Origin: Pseudooceanicola endophyticus
GTDB lineage: Bacteria; Pseudomonadota; Alphaproteobacteria; Rhodobacterales; Rhodobacteraceae
Direction: 5' to 3'
NCBI RefSeq assembly: GCF_018760365.1
Contig: NZ_JAHIAB010000003.1
Location: 62,001-126,000, forward strand
DNA: 64,000 nucleotides
Shown here: one piece after another, positions 49,715 through 58,106 of the stretch
Layout of the letters: each line of letters starts with the position of its first letter
Numbering within the stretch: position 1 is the stretch's first letter
Notes under the pieces: generated by a model
The model's input: only the letters and a program-made list of their open reading frames with translations
Told to the model about the DNA's origin: nothing
Database searches by the model: none
Position numbers and translations under genes: made by a program

Positions 49715-50583
49715 TGCGCTGTGCCCACCAGCGGCAGGGCCGAGAGGCTGCGCGACAGCGAGATCAGCTTCCACGGCAGGTATTCGGCGATCGCCAGGCC
49801 CACGACATCGGTTTCGCCGGCGACGGCGCCCAGGATCTCGATGACCTGCGACAGCTCAAGCTTGCCGGTGGCGACACCCTCGAAGGCATCGGCGGGCACG
49901 TCGGGGCGGTTGAACAGCAGATCGTCGCGCAGCGCCGGGTCCAGCACGTCGACGTCGAAATGCACCGCGACATGGCGCGCGCCGCTGGCCTTCAGCCACT
50001 CCAGCACCGGGGCGGGGCCGCCGGCCAGCGCTTCGGGGCCGATGACGGTCATGTCGCGGTCCTTCAGATAGGCCGATTCCTGTGCCATCAGGTCATTGAC
50101 GCCGACATAGAGAACCCGCGCGGGATCGACCGGCTTTTTCACGGCGGCGGTGAAATCGGCATCGCCGTCGCCCATCAGCATGGCCAGCACATGGGCATGG
50201 GCGTGGCTGAACTGCGACTTGTTCATGATGTCGGGATGGGCATCGACCCAGATCACCGCCAGATCGTCGTAGCGTTCGTTCAGGTAGGCGATGGGCGCAA
50301 GATCCACCAGGCAATCGCCGCCGACGGTCAGGATCGCTGCCGGATCATGGCTGCGGATCGCGGCTTCGGCCGCCTGCAGCTGGGTCAGCAGCGCGGCGCG
50401 GGACTTGATGCCGTCGACGGGCGCACGCTCGCCGTCCAGCGGCACTTCGATCACTTCGCGCGGACCTGCGGTCTGGGGCAGCATGGCATCGAGGATCAGC
50501 GCGCCGGTGCGGTAGGCGGGCTCGTCTCCGCCCTGCCACTGCGGCATGACGAGGCGCAGGGTGTCTTGCGGCAGAATGGGCAT
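49711..50583 (-). CDS. arginase-family hydrolase with Cys in place of the first metal-binding His
   Basis: 290 residues of the ureohydrolase fold. The metal motifs read GGDC (normally GGDHS), VDAHPDI and HFDVDVLDP, so two of three are intact while the first His is a Cys. HAHAHVLAML replaces the arginase loop around the catalytic His. Closest types are arginase-like rather than agmatinase-like proteins; it is clearly distinct from the ureohydrolase at 8.5-9.5 kb. The ATG at 50583 has GGAG 7 bases upstream; an earlier TTG overlaps it. It heads the operon with the ABC importer, so it probably acts on the imported compound, perhaps a guanidino or formimino compound. Confidence 0.82.
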   Translation of the reverse strand: MPILPQDTLRLVMPQWQGGDEPAYRTGALILDAMLPQTAGPREVIEVPLDGERAPVDGIKSRAALLTQLQAAEAAIRSHDPAAILTVGGDCLVDLAPIAYLNERYDDLAVIWVDAHPDIMNKSQFSHAHAHVLAMLMGDGDADFTAAVKKPVDPARVLYVGVNDLMAQESAYLKDRDMTVIGPEALAGGPAPVLEWLKASGARHVAVHFDVDVLDPALRDDLLFNRPDVPADAFEGVATGKLELSQVIEILGAVAGETDVVGLAIAEYLPWKLISLSRSLSALPLVGTAQ

Positions 50584-50587
50584 GGGG

Positions 50588-50618
50588 GTCTCCAATCGTC
50601 TGTACTTGCGATGGAGAC
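50588..50618 (-). promoter_or_regulatory. hairpin masking the ribosome-binding site of the arginase-family gene
   Basis: In the mRNA (minus strand), GTCTCC from 50618-50613 pairs with GGAGAC at 50593-50588, which contains the Shine-Dalgarno. The pairing extends to 10 bp with a single bulged U and a 10-base loop. If the transcript begins upstream of 50618, translation of the whole coupled operon could be gated here. Confidence 0.55.
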
Positions 50619-50782
50619 AGGATGCGTCTTCGGGGCCGGGGGGTCTCTGCCTGCGCGGCCAGAAAGTCGGACTGGACCGCCATCCGGGCGGCCCGCAGGG
50701 TCGAAAAGCTGGCCGTGCAGTCCGAGTGCGCGCCCGGGTTCTGCCCTAGTCTGGCGAAAACAACACCAGCAAGGAGACCCTG

Positions 50783-51130
50783 ATGTACACGGTCGCATTT
50801 ATCATGAAACGCAAGCCCGGCATGACGCTGGAGGCTTTCCTGGACTACTATCGCGACCGCCACGGTCCCCGCATGGTCGAGCTGATCAAGGATCGCGGCC
50901 TGATCGCCTATGAGCATTTCCCCTTCGACGCCGCCCAGACCGAAGGCCGCTACCTGGCCTCCGAAGGCCCGGCGTATGATGCGGTTTCCGTCTACAGCTT
51001 CGAGACCGAGGCCCAGGCCGAGGAATGCTGGGCACTGCCCGAGGTGATCGAGGACAGCGCCGCCTTCATCGATTTCGACACCATGGTGACGCTGCCCACG
51101 GCGCGGCGCACGGTGTTCATGTTCGGCTGA
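50783..51130 (+). CDS. EthD-domain (dimeric alpha/beta barrel) protein
   Basis: 115 residues, the EthD branch of the dimeric alpha/beta-barrel superfamily: MTLEAFLDYYRDRHGPRMVELI at the N-terminus, AYDAVSVYSFETEAQAEECWA in the middle, and a second-strand region ending in RRTVFMF. Members are found in degradation clusters and act as small monooxygenases, isomerases or stabilising partners. AAGGAG lies close before the ATG at 50783. It diverges from the arginase-family gene across 199 bases and so may share its regulation. Confidence 0.82.
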   Translation: MYTVAFIMKRKPGMTLEAFLDYYRDRHGPRMVELIKDRGLIAYEHFPFDAAQTEGRYLASEGPAYDAVSVYSFETEAQAEECWALPEVIEDSAAFIDFDTMVTLPTARRTVFMFG

Positions 51131-51186
51131 ACCGACGGGGGCATCCGGGCCCGTGATCCGGAAGCGGGGCGCCTTCGAGGCGCCGC

Positions 51187-51213
51187 AGGGGCGTGCACCG
51201 GCGCGCCCCTTTC
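51187..51213 (+). terminator. terminator after the EthD gene
   Basis: 10-bp stem (51187-51196 with 51201-51210, one G-U pair) followed by TTTCTGCATTT. A second small hairpin (51168-51174 with 51178-51184) lies directly upstream. Confidence 0.7.
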
Positions 51214-51491
51214 TGCATTTCACATTCCGTATTTGATATTCAATTAGAGTGGCATTTCTCGCTCAATCCCCGATGAATTGGAATAAAATTCCCTCAACTT
51301 TAAGAAATGAATATCACGGGAGTGTTATTGCAATTCGATTTTCGTGAAAGGTTTCTTCGAATTTGAGCGGATTGTCGCAGGCCCGCCTGCGTCATATTGC
51401 AGCAGGGCGCCACGCTTCCACTGGGGCAACGCGGAATTTGATTTCTCATCTTGGTCCCCGTGCGCGTTCCGCATATCAAATAGGGAGTACC
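51214..51491. promoter_or_regulatory. AT-rich promoter region of the dehydrogenase operon with separated inverted repeat
   Basis: Non-coding, unusually AT-rich at 51220-51370. TATTTGATA at 51230-51238 is the exact reverse complement of TATCAAATA at 51474-51482, 244 bases apart start to start, the latter just before the ribosome-binding site of the first dehydrogenase gene. A small inverted repeat GGAAT-AAA-ATTCC lies at 51280-51292. These could be sites of a regulator that loops DNA. Confidence 0.45.
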
Positions 51492-52088
51492 ATGATGTCC
51501 GACATACCCAACCGGCCCTCCGGCACAGGCGCGCACATCCCAGCCGGCGTCCCGGACCGCCCCGCGGCGGCCCGCGGCGGTTTCCGGCGCCGCGATTTCC
51601 TGCTGACCTCGGCCATGACGGGCCTGGCGGTCAGCCTGGGTGCCACCCCCGGCCTCGCGGCCACCGCCGGGGCAGATGCAGAGGGGTTCGGAACGATCAG
51701 CGCCTTCGTTACCGGACAGGCCACGCTGAACCCGGCGCTTGTGCAGCGCGCCTTCACCCAGCTTGTCGCGCTGGACGGCGGCTTTGCCGACAAGCTCTCG
51801 GCGCTGCAGACCGCCATCAAGGACAGCGGCGCAGACAGCATCGACGCCTTCCTGGCCACCGCTCCGGCGCAGGATCTGCGCGATACCATGACCACGATCA
51901 CCGCCGTGTGGTACCTGGGCTATACCGGCACGCCGGATCCGTCGCAGGAAAAGGATGACGCGAAATTCGTCACCTACCGCGACGCGCTGATGTGGGGCCC
52001 CACCAGCGACGCGACGCCGATCCCCACCTATTCGCAGCACAACCAGAACTACTGGGCCAAGCCCCCGGCAAGCATCGCCAAGGACTGA
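51492..52088 (+). CDS. FAD-dependent dehydrogenase small (gamma) subunit, Tat-exported
   Basis: 198 residues. A twin-arginine signal (FRRRDFLLTSAMTGLAVSLG) is followed by a conserved domain of the sorbitol/glucose dehydrogenase small subunit family: FVTGQATLNPALVQRAFTQLVALDGGFADKL, WYLGYTG and YRDALMWGPTSDATPIPTY. This subunit escorts the folded FAD subunit through the Tat pathway as a hitchhiker partner. GGGAG lies 5 bases before the ATG at 51492. It is first of a three-gene operon gamma-alpha-beta. Confidence 0.9.
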   Translation: MMSDIPNRPSGTGAHIPAGVPDRPAAARGGFRRRDFLLTSAMTGLAVSLGATPGLAATAGADAEGFGTISAFVTGQATLNPALVQRAFTQLVALDGGFADKLSALQTAIKDSGADSIDAFLATAPAQDLRDTMTTITAVWYLGYTGTPDPSQEKDDAKFVTYRDALMWGPTSDATPIPTYSQHNQNYWAKPPASIAKD

Positions 52089-52143
52089 GGCGCCCCGCGC
52101 CCGTTTCGCCCAAGCCCAATTCCCGAACCGGATTACCCATCAC

Positions 52144-53733
52144 ATGGCAAACCAATATGATGCCGATGTCATCGTCATCGGCTCCGGCACCGTCGGCAGC
52201 AACGCTGCCTACGAGCTGGCCAAGCAAGGCAAGTCCGTCATTATCCTCGAGGCCGGTGTCCGCATCCCTCGCTGGAAACTGATCGAAAGCTTCCGCAACT
52301 CTCCGCGCCGCCAGGACTACAACGGTCCCTATCCGGACCAGCCCTGGGCGCATACCTCCTCCTCCCACGAATATGTCGAGAATGTCGGCGGCTTCCCGAT
52401 GGTCGCGAACTTCCTCAAGCTGGTGGGCGGTTCCACCTGGCACTGGGGCGGCGCGACCTGGCGCTTCATTCCCGACGACTTCAAGATGAAGTCCACCTAT
52501 GGCGTCGGCCGCGACTGGCCGATCTCCTATGACGATCTGGAACCCTGGTACGTCAAGGCGGAATGGGAAATCGGCGTCGCCGGCAACATGAACGAGGACC
52601 AGTCGGGCGCGCGCCCGGGCCAGACCTGGCCGCCCCGGTCCAAGGACTTTCCGATGCCGGCGCAGAAGAACAGCTACATGCTGGACACCTTCAAGAACGC
52701 CATCGCCCCCATGGGCTATGATGTCGTGGCCGAACCCTCGGCGATGATGAGCGGCAGCTACCGTGGCCGTCCGGGCTGTGTCGGCAACAACAACTGCGCC
52801 CCGGTCTGCCCGATCGGCGCCAACTACTCGGGCGTGTTCCACGCCGACCTCGCGGTCGAGGCAGGCTGCAAGCTGATCACCGACGCCACCGTCGACAAGA
52901 TCATCAAGGGCGCGGACGGCAAGATCGAAGCCGTGCACTACAAGTCCTCCGACGGCTCCGAGGCGACGCTGTCGGCCAAGACCTTCGTGCTGGCGGCCCA
53001 TGGCTACGAAAGCCCCAAGCTGCTGATCATGTCCGATGTCGGCAACAAGAACGACATGGTCGGGCGCAACCTGATGCCGCACCTCGGCCTCGGCGTCGAT
53101 TTCTTCTCCGAGGACGCCGTCTGGCCGGGCCGTGGCCCGATCCAGCAGGGCGCCATCTTCACCTACCGCGATGGCGAGAGCCGCTCGCGCCACTCCGGCA
53201 TGAAGCACGCGGTGAACAACTTCGTCCCGAACGAGAACATCACCAAGCGCCTGCTGAAGAAGGGCGTTCTGGGCTCGCAGCTGGATGACCGGATCCGTCA
53301 CGACAGCGCCCGCTACATGAGCCTTTACACCATGTTCGAGACGCTGCCCGATCCCGCCAACCGGGTGCAGCCGGGCGACAAGACCGATGCCCTTGGCAAT
53401 CCCAACATCCGCCTGACCTACAACGTGGACGACTATGCCCGTGGCGCCATCGATCCCTGCATCGGCGACTACCAGAAGTTCGTGCAGGCGATGAACGGCG
53501 AGACGCTGAACATGTCGCGCGACCTTGCGAACCACGACCACATCATGGGCACCACGATCATGGGCGCCAGTGCCGAGGATTCGGTGGTCGACAAGGATTG
53601 CCGCAGCTGGGAGCACGAAAACCTCTTCATCGTGGGCACCGGCAACCTGCCGTCCTCGTCTGTGGTGAACCCGACGCTGACCGCCGTCGCCCTGGCGATC
53701 CGCGCCGCCGACACCATCGCGAAGGAGGTGTGA
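52144..53733 (+). CDS. FAD-dependent dehydrogenase catalytic (alpha) subunit, GMC family
   Basis: 529 residues of the GMC oxidoreductase family. The FAD site is VIGSGTVGSNAAYELAKQG with ILEAG; the C-terminal signature is SSSVVNPTLTAVALAIRAAD. Cys212, Cys218 and Cys222 in CVGNNNCAPVCPIGA match the place of the [3Fe-4S] cluster of bacterial FAD glucose dehydrogenase. It has no signal peptide and is exported with the gamma subunit. It oxidises a sugar, sugar alcohol or aldonate in the periplasm and passes electrons through its Fe-S cluster to the cytochrome subunit. The ribosome-binding site is weak. Which substrate it uses cannot be told: glucose, sorbitol, fructose and gluconate enzymes are all related. 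Confidence 0.92.
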   Translation: MANQYDADVIVIGSGTVGSNAAYELAKQGKSVIILEAGVRIPRWKLIESFRNSPRRQDYNGPYPDQPWAHTSSSHEYVENVGGFPMVANFLKLVGGSTWHWGGATWRFIPDDFKMKSTYGVGRDWPISYDDLEPWYVKAEWEIGVAGNMNEDQSGARPGQTWPPRSKDFPMPAQKNSYMLDTFKNAIAPMGYDVVAEPSAMMSGSYRGRPGCVGNNNCAPVCPIGANYSGVFHADLAVEAGCKLITDATVDKIIKGADGKIEAVHYKSSDGSEATLSAKTFVLAAHGYESPKLLIMSDVGNKNDMVGRNLMPHLGLGVDFFSEDAVWPGRGPIQQGAIFTYRDGESRSRHSGMKHAVNNFVPNENITKRLLKKGVLGSQLDDRIRHDSARYMSLYTMFETLPDPANRVQPGDKTDALGNPNIRLTYNVDDYARGAIDPCIGDYQKFVQAMNGETLNMSRDLANHDHIMGTTIMGASAEDSVVDKDCRSWEHENLFIVGTGNLPSSSVVNPTLTAVALAIRAADTIAKEV

Positions 53734-53735
53734 TC

Positions 53736-55151
53736 ATGGCATTTTCCGCGAAATCGGGCCTTGCGGCCCTGGCGCTGGCTGGTCTGGCGGCCACGTCGGC
53801 GCTTGCCGATGACAGCGATCTGGTCAAGCGCGGCGAATACCTGACCACGGCGGCCGACTGCGCCGCCTGCCACACCGCCCCGACGGGCGGCAAGGCCTTC
53901 GCCGGGGGCTATGCGATCTCCTCTCCGATGGGAGAGATCATCGCCACCAACATCACCCCCTCCAAGGATTACGGCATCGGCAACTGGAGCGAGGCGCAAT
54001 TCGCCAAGGCGGTCCGTCAGGGCGTGGCGCCGGGCGGCGTGCACCTGTATCCGGCGATGCCCTATCCCTCCTATGCCAAGCTCACGGATGACGACATCGC
54101 GGCGATCTACGCCTACCTGATGAAATCCGTGGCCCCGGTGGATGAGGCGCCGGCGAAGAAGACCCAGCTGGGCTTCCCGTTCAACATCCGCGCGATGATG
54201 ATCGGCTGGAACATGATGTTCACCCCGGGCACCGGCTGGACCCCGCCCAAGGGCCTGACCGATGAGCAGGAGCGCGGCGCCTATCTGGTGCAGGCGCTGG
54301 AACACTGCAGCACCTGCCACACGCCGCGCGGCTTCCTGATGAACACCCAGAACGCCAGCTTCCTGGGCGGGGCGTCGCTGGGCAGCTGGCGGGCGCCCAA
54401 CATCACCCCCGACAAGGCCACCGGCATCGGCACCTGGTCCGAGGATGACATCGTCTCCTACCTGCGCGACGGCCATGCCACCGGCAAGGCCTCGGCCGCC
54501 GGGCCCATGGCCGAGGCGATCGACCATTCGATGCGTCACCTGAGCGAGGCCGACCTAAAGGCGATGGCCGCCTATCTGAAGGTGGTGCCCGCGATCTCGA
54601 CGCCCGAGGATGCGCCGACCCGCGCCGCCGCCGACGCGCTGACCAAGGTGGCCCTGACCAGCTACGAGACCACCAGCTGGACCGGCCAGCCGGATTCGCT
54701 CGCCAAGCATGACACCACCGATGCGGCGACGCTCTACAACGGTGGCTGCGCGGCCTGCCACGGTGTTGACGGCAAGGGGGCCAAGGACGGGCACTTCCCG
54801 GATCTGACCACGGCGTCTTCGGTGACCTCGAAGGATCCGTCGAACCTGGTGATGACCATCACCGACGGCATCAGCCGCCACGATGGCACCGGCTATACCG
54901 CCATGCCTGCCTTCCGCAACGATCTGGACAATGACCAGATCGCGGCGCTGACGACCTATGTCTCTTCCACCTTTGGTGGCTCGGACGTGAAGGTCGACGG
55001 GGCGAAGGTGGCGCAGATCCGCGCCGGTGGTCCGGCCCCCTGGCTTGCCACCAACGCCGGCTGGCTGACCTGGGTCGCCATCGTCGTGGCCGTTGTCGTG
55101 GTGCTGCTGATCATCGCGCTGATCGTCGGTCTGACCCGCCGCCGCGCCTGA
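53736..55151 (+). CDS. triheme cytochrome c subunit (beta) of the dehydrogenase
   Basis: 471 residues with a signal peptide (to about residue 24), three CxxCH haem motifs (CAACH, CSTCH, CAACH) and a C-terminal membrane anchor (VAIVVAVVVVLLIIALIVGL followed by RRR). It takes electrons from the FAD subunit and delivers them to ubiquinone or the respiratory chain, as in the membrane-bound alcohol, gluconate and sorbitol dehydrogenases. AAGGAGG within the end of the alpha gene lies before the ATG at 53736. A strong terminator follows. Confidence 0.95.
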   Translation: MAFSAKSGLAALALAGLAATSALADDSDLVKRGEYLTTAADCAACHTAPTGGKAFAGGYAISSPMGEIIATNITPSKDYGIGNWSEAQFAKAVRQGVAPGGVHLYPAMPYPSYAKLTDDDIAAIYAYLMKSVAPVDEAPAKKTQLGFPFNIRAMMIGWNMMFTPGTGWTPPKGLTDEQERGAYLVQALEHCSTCHTPRGFLMNTQNASFLGGASLGSWRAPNITPDKATGIGTWSEDDIVSYLRDGHATGKASAAGPMAEAIDHSMRHLSEADLKAMAAYLKVVPAISTPEDAPTRAAADALTKVALTSYETTSWTGQPDSLAKHDTTDAATLYNGGCAACHGVDGKGAKDGHFPDLTTASSVTSKDPSNLVMTITDGISRHDGTGYTAMPAFRNDLDNDQIAALTTYVSSTFGGSDVKVDGAKVAQIRAGGPAPWLATNAGWLTWVAIVVAVVVVLLIIALIVGLTRRRA

Positions 55152-55175
55152 CCGGCGCTGCCACCGCTTGAAACG

Positions 55176-55206
55176 AAACGGCCCGGAGCATCCTCCGGGC
55201 CGTTTT
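55176..55206. terminator. terminator between the dehydrogenase and nik operons
   Basis: Perfect 13-bp stem, 55176-55188 with 55193-55205, loop CATC, with T residues at the right end and A residues at the left. It serves both convergent operons. Confidence 0.92.
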
Positions 55207-55217
55207 CCCTTGGGGCG

Positions 55218-55634
55218 TCAGGCGCCGTCGCGGGGGGCAGAGGGGATGATCACCACCTCGCCGTTCTGCACGTTGCGCTGCGCCACCAGATGATCGGTGA
55301 AATGGCGCACCTCGCCGACCTGTCCCTTCAGGATCGACACCTCGAGGCAGGTGTGGTGATCCAGATGGACATGCAGAGAGGAGACCGCCAGGTCGTGATG
55401 GTCGTGATGCGCCGAGGTCAGCCGCTGCGAGACCTCGCGCGAATGGTGATCGTAGGTATAGATCAGCGCCGCGATGCAGGGGGTTTCGGGGGCGGCCTCG
55501 ACCCGGGCGCGGGCCAGCCCGGCGCGGGTCATGTCGCGGATCGCCTCGGAGCGGTTGGCATAGCCGCGCTCGCGCATCAGCGCATCCAGCTCTGCCATCA
55601 GCTCATCGTCAAGCGTCACTGTCACCCGCTGCAT
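55218..55634 (-). CDS. nikR: nickel-responsive repressor NikR
   Basis: 138 residues. The N-terminal ribbon-helix-helix (MQRVTVTLDDELMAELDALM, then YANRSEAIRDMTR) binds DNA; the C-terminal ACT-like domain carries the nickel ligands, the His of SAHHDHHD and the His, His and Cys of SSLHVHLDHHTCLE. The ATG at 55634 has GGAGG 8 bases upstream and gives the standard N-terminus; an ATG at 55670 overlaps the nikE stop but lies too early. It ends the nik operon and should repress it through the site at 60649-60676. Confidence 0.96.
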   Translation of the reverse strand: MQRVTVTLDDELMAELDALMRERGYANRSEAIRDMTRAGLARARVEAAPETPCIAALIYTYDHHSREVSQRLTSAHHDHHDLAVSSLHVHLDHHTCLEVSILKGQVGEVRHFTDHLVAQRNVQNGEVVIIPSAPRDGA

Positions 55635-55666
55635 TCCGGCACCTCCCGTCGGTCTGTTGCCCCCCG

Positions 55667-56485
55667 TCATCCCACGTTTCGCGCCCGGTCTTCAACCTCT
55701 CGCGGGGGCGGGAAGGGCGGCAGAATGGCGGTGCGCAGCCGTACCGAGGCCGGATGCATCAGCGTTTCCAGCCGCCCCGATGCGGCTTCCTCGACAATGC
55801 GGCCCTCGTCCATTACCAGCACCCGGTCGGCAAAACGGCGCACCAGCCGCAGGTCGTGGGTGACAAAGAGGAAGGCCATGCCGGTCTCGCGCCGCAGCCG
55901 TCTCAGCAGCGCCAGCGCGCTGGCCTGAAGATGGATGTCGAGGTTCGAGACCGCCTCGTCCAGGATCACCAGCCGGGGTCGGGGCGCCAGGGCACGGGCA
56001 ATGCAGACCCGCTGCAACTGGCCGCCGCTCAGCTGGGAAGGACGCATCGCGGCCATTTCGGGGGGCAGCTCGACCTGCTCCAGCAGCTCGGCCACCCGGG
56101 CGCGGCGCCCGGTGCGATCCAGCGGCGTCAGGTGGCGCAGCGGCTCGGCGATGATCCGGCCCACGGTGAAGCGCGGATTGGTGGCGGAAGGGGAATCCTG
56201 GAACACCATCTGCACGGCGGCCCGCATCCGGGCGCGTGCGGTGCGATCCAGATCCGGCAGGGCGGTGCCCTCGAACAACACCTCTCCGGTGCTTGGCGCC
56301 TCAAGCCCGCTCAGCAGCCGGGCGAGGGTGCTTTTGCCGCAGCCCGAACGGCCCAGCAACGCCAGCGTCTCGCCCTCGGCGATCGACAGGCTGGCATCTG
56401 AAAGCGCGCTGCGGGCGCGCGCCGGGCCCAGCAGGGCGCGGCTGTGGTAGGTCTTCGACAGGGCGCGGGCGGCAAGCAGGCTCAT
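55667..56485 (-). CDS. nikE: nickel ABC transporter ATP-binding protein NikE
   Basis: 272 residues, OppF-type ABC ATPase: Walker [10 protein letters not shown], signature [15 protein letters not shown], Walker [12 protein letters not shown] and switch FVTHDLRLV. Paired with NikD to power nickel import. The ATG at 56485 overlaps the nikD stop. Confidence 0.93.
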   Translation of the reverse strand: MSLLAARALSKTYHSRALLGPARARSALSDASLSIAEGETLALLGRSGCGKSTLARLLSGLEAPSTGEVLFEGTALPDLDRTARARMRAAVQMVFQDSPSATNPRFTVGRIIAEPLRHLTPLDRTGRRARVAELLEQVELPPEMAAMRPSQLSGGQLQRVCIARALAPRPRLVILDEAVSNLDIHLQASALALLRRLRRETGMAFLFVTHDLRLVRRFADRVLVMDEGRIVEEAASGRLETLMHPASVRLRTAILPPFPPPREVEDRARNVG

Positions 56486-57261
56486 CGGGCGGGCTCCGGA
56501 TCATAGAGCGAAAGATGCGCGTCGATCAGCATCCGGCTGACCGGGTGGCGGGGGGCGTGGAACAGATCGCCCACCGGCGCCTGTTCGACGATCCGGCCCC
56601 GATCCAGCACCGCGACCTCATCCGCCAGCCGGGCGACGACGCCCATGTCATGGGTGATCAGCAGCATCCCCAGCCCGTGCCGGGCCTGCGCGTCGGCCAG
56701 CAGGTCAAGGATGCGTGCCTGCACCACCAGATCGAGGTCGGTGGTGGGTTCATCGGCGAAAAGGTAGGGCGCCTCGCTCAGCAGTGCGAGGGCGATCATC
56801 ACCCGTTGCAACATGCCGCCGCTCATCTCGAAGGGGTAAAGCGGCAGGATCTGTTCGGGCGTCTCGATGCCGACGCCGCTCAGGGTGTCGTGGACGCGGC
56901 GGGCGTCCCAGTCCCGCCCGAGCGCGCGCAGCGTTTCCTGCACATGGTCCCGCATGGAGCGCAGCGGGTTGAAGGCGCTGCGCGGGTTCTGCAGGACCGA
57001 GGCGACGATGCGCCCGCGCAGGGCCTTCGGGGCGGCGGGGCGGCCATCCAGCCGGATCTCTCCGCCGCTCAGGCGCAGGCCGGGCGAGAGCACCCCGAGC
57101 GCGGCGGAAACCGCGGTCGATTTGCCCGACCCGCTTGCCCCCACCAGCGCCAGCACCCGCCCCGGCACGAGGGTCAGCGAGAGATCGTCGAGGACCCTGC
57201 GCGGGGCCGGGCCGGTTGTTGTGACGCTGAGCGCTTGCAGCGCAAGTCCGGGGGCGGTCAA
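56482..57261 (-). CDS. nikD: nickel ABC transporter ATP-binding protein NikD
   Basis: 259 residues, OppD-type ABC ATPase: Walker [23 protein letters not shown], signature [15 protein letters not shown], Walker [12 protein letters not shown] and switch LITHDMGVV. No ATG or GTG is available near the conserved N-terminus; the frame begins with TTG at 57261, whose TTGA overlaps the nikC stop exactly as the ATGA overlaps at the other nik junctions. That makes TTG the likely start and implies low, coupled initiation. Confidence 0.92.
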   Translation of the reverse strand: MTAPGLALQALSVTTTGPAPRRVLDDLSLTLVPGRVLALVGASGSGKSTAVSAALGVLSPGLRLSGGEIRLDGRPAAPKALRGRIVASVLQNPRSAFNPLRSMRDHVQETLRALGRDWDARRVHDTLSGVGIETPEQILPLYPFEMSGGMLQRVMIALALLSEAPYLFADEPTTDLDLVVQARILDLLADAQARHGLGMLLITHDMGVVARLADEVAVLDRGRIVEQAPVGDLFHAPRHPVSRMLIDAHLSLYDPEPAR

Positions 57262-58106
57262 TGGCCATGTCCTTCGACAAGATGGGGATCGAGGCGGTCG
57301 CGCAGCGCATCGCCCAGCACGTTGAAGGCCATGACCGACAGGAACAGCGTCAGCCCGGGCCAGAAGATCAGCATCGGGGCGGTCCACACGAAGCTGCGCG
57401 CGTCCGCGATCATGACACCCCATTCCGGGGTCGGCGCCTGCACGCCCAAGCCCAGGAAGGACAGGCCCGAGACATGCAGCATCATGTGCCCGATATCGAG
57501 CGTCGCCAGCACCACCAGCTGCGAAAACGTCGCCGGCAGAAGATGTTCCAGGAAGATGCGCAGGCGGCTGGCGCCGGCCAGTTGCGCGGCCAGCAGGAAA
57601 TCGCGATGGCGCATCGACAGCACGATGCCCCGGGTGATGCGCGCGTACCAGGCCCAGTGCGACAGGGCGATGGCGATGATCACATTGACCAGCCCGGTGC
57701 CCAGCATGCCGATCATGAACAGCGCCAGGATCAGCGTCGGGAAGGTCATGAAGACATCGGCCACCCGCATGATCACCTGATCTGTGCGCCCGCCCGCATA
57801 GCCCGCAAGCCCGCCGATCCCCAGGCCAAGTCCCAGGATCAGCGCCATGGTCACCGCGACGCAGCCCAGCGACACCCGGGTCCCGACGACGAGGCGCGAC
57901 AGGATATCCCGGCCCAGATGGTCGGTGCCCAGCCAGTGCGCCGCATCGGGCGCCTGAAGCCGGTGCGGCAGGTCGATGGCATTCGGATCCCAGGGCACCA
58001 GCGCCGGGCCGGCCAGCGCCGCCAGCACCAGGACCGCGATCATCAGCCCCGACAGCGCCAGCAGCGGGCGGCGCGCGACGGGGGCAAGGGATGGCGAAAG
58101 GCTCAT
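57258..58106 (-). CDS. nikC: nickel ABC transporter permease NikC
   Basis: 282 residues, DppC/OppC-type permease with an N-terminal helix, a periplasmic loop containing [25 protein letters not shown] and the coupling helix region REFLL-like [26 protein letters not shown]. Together with NikB it forms the nickel channel. It overlaps nikB and nikD by 4 bases each. Confidence 0.93.
   Translation of the reverse strand: MSLSPSLAPVARRPLLALSGLMIAVLVLAALAGPALVPWDPNAIDLPHRLQAPDAAHWLGTDHLGRDILSRLVVGTRVSLGCVAVTMALILGLGLGIGGLAGYAGGRTDQVIMRVADVFMTFPTLILALFMIGMLGTGLVNVIIAIALSHWAWYARITRGIVLSMRHRDFLLAAQLAGASRLRIFLEHLLPATFSQLVVLATLDIGHMMLHVSGLSFLGLGVQAPTPEWGVMIADARSFVWTAPMLIFWPGLTLFLSVMAFNVLGDALRDRLDPHLVEGHGH

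Noticed and set aside
50584-50782. Possible guanidine riboswitch upstream of the arginase-family gene
   Set aside because: The hairpin loop lacks the ACGR loops of the guanidine-II class, and no ykkC-type motifs are evident. Only a simple hairpin over the ribosome-binding site is claimed.
55635-55670. Earlier nikR start overlapping the nikE stop
   Set aside because: The ATGA overlap is tempting, but GGAGG precedes the later ATG and the NikR family begins there with MQRVT.
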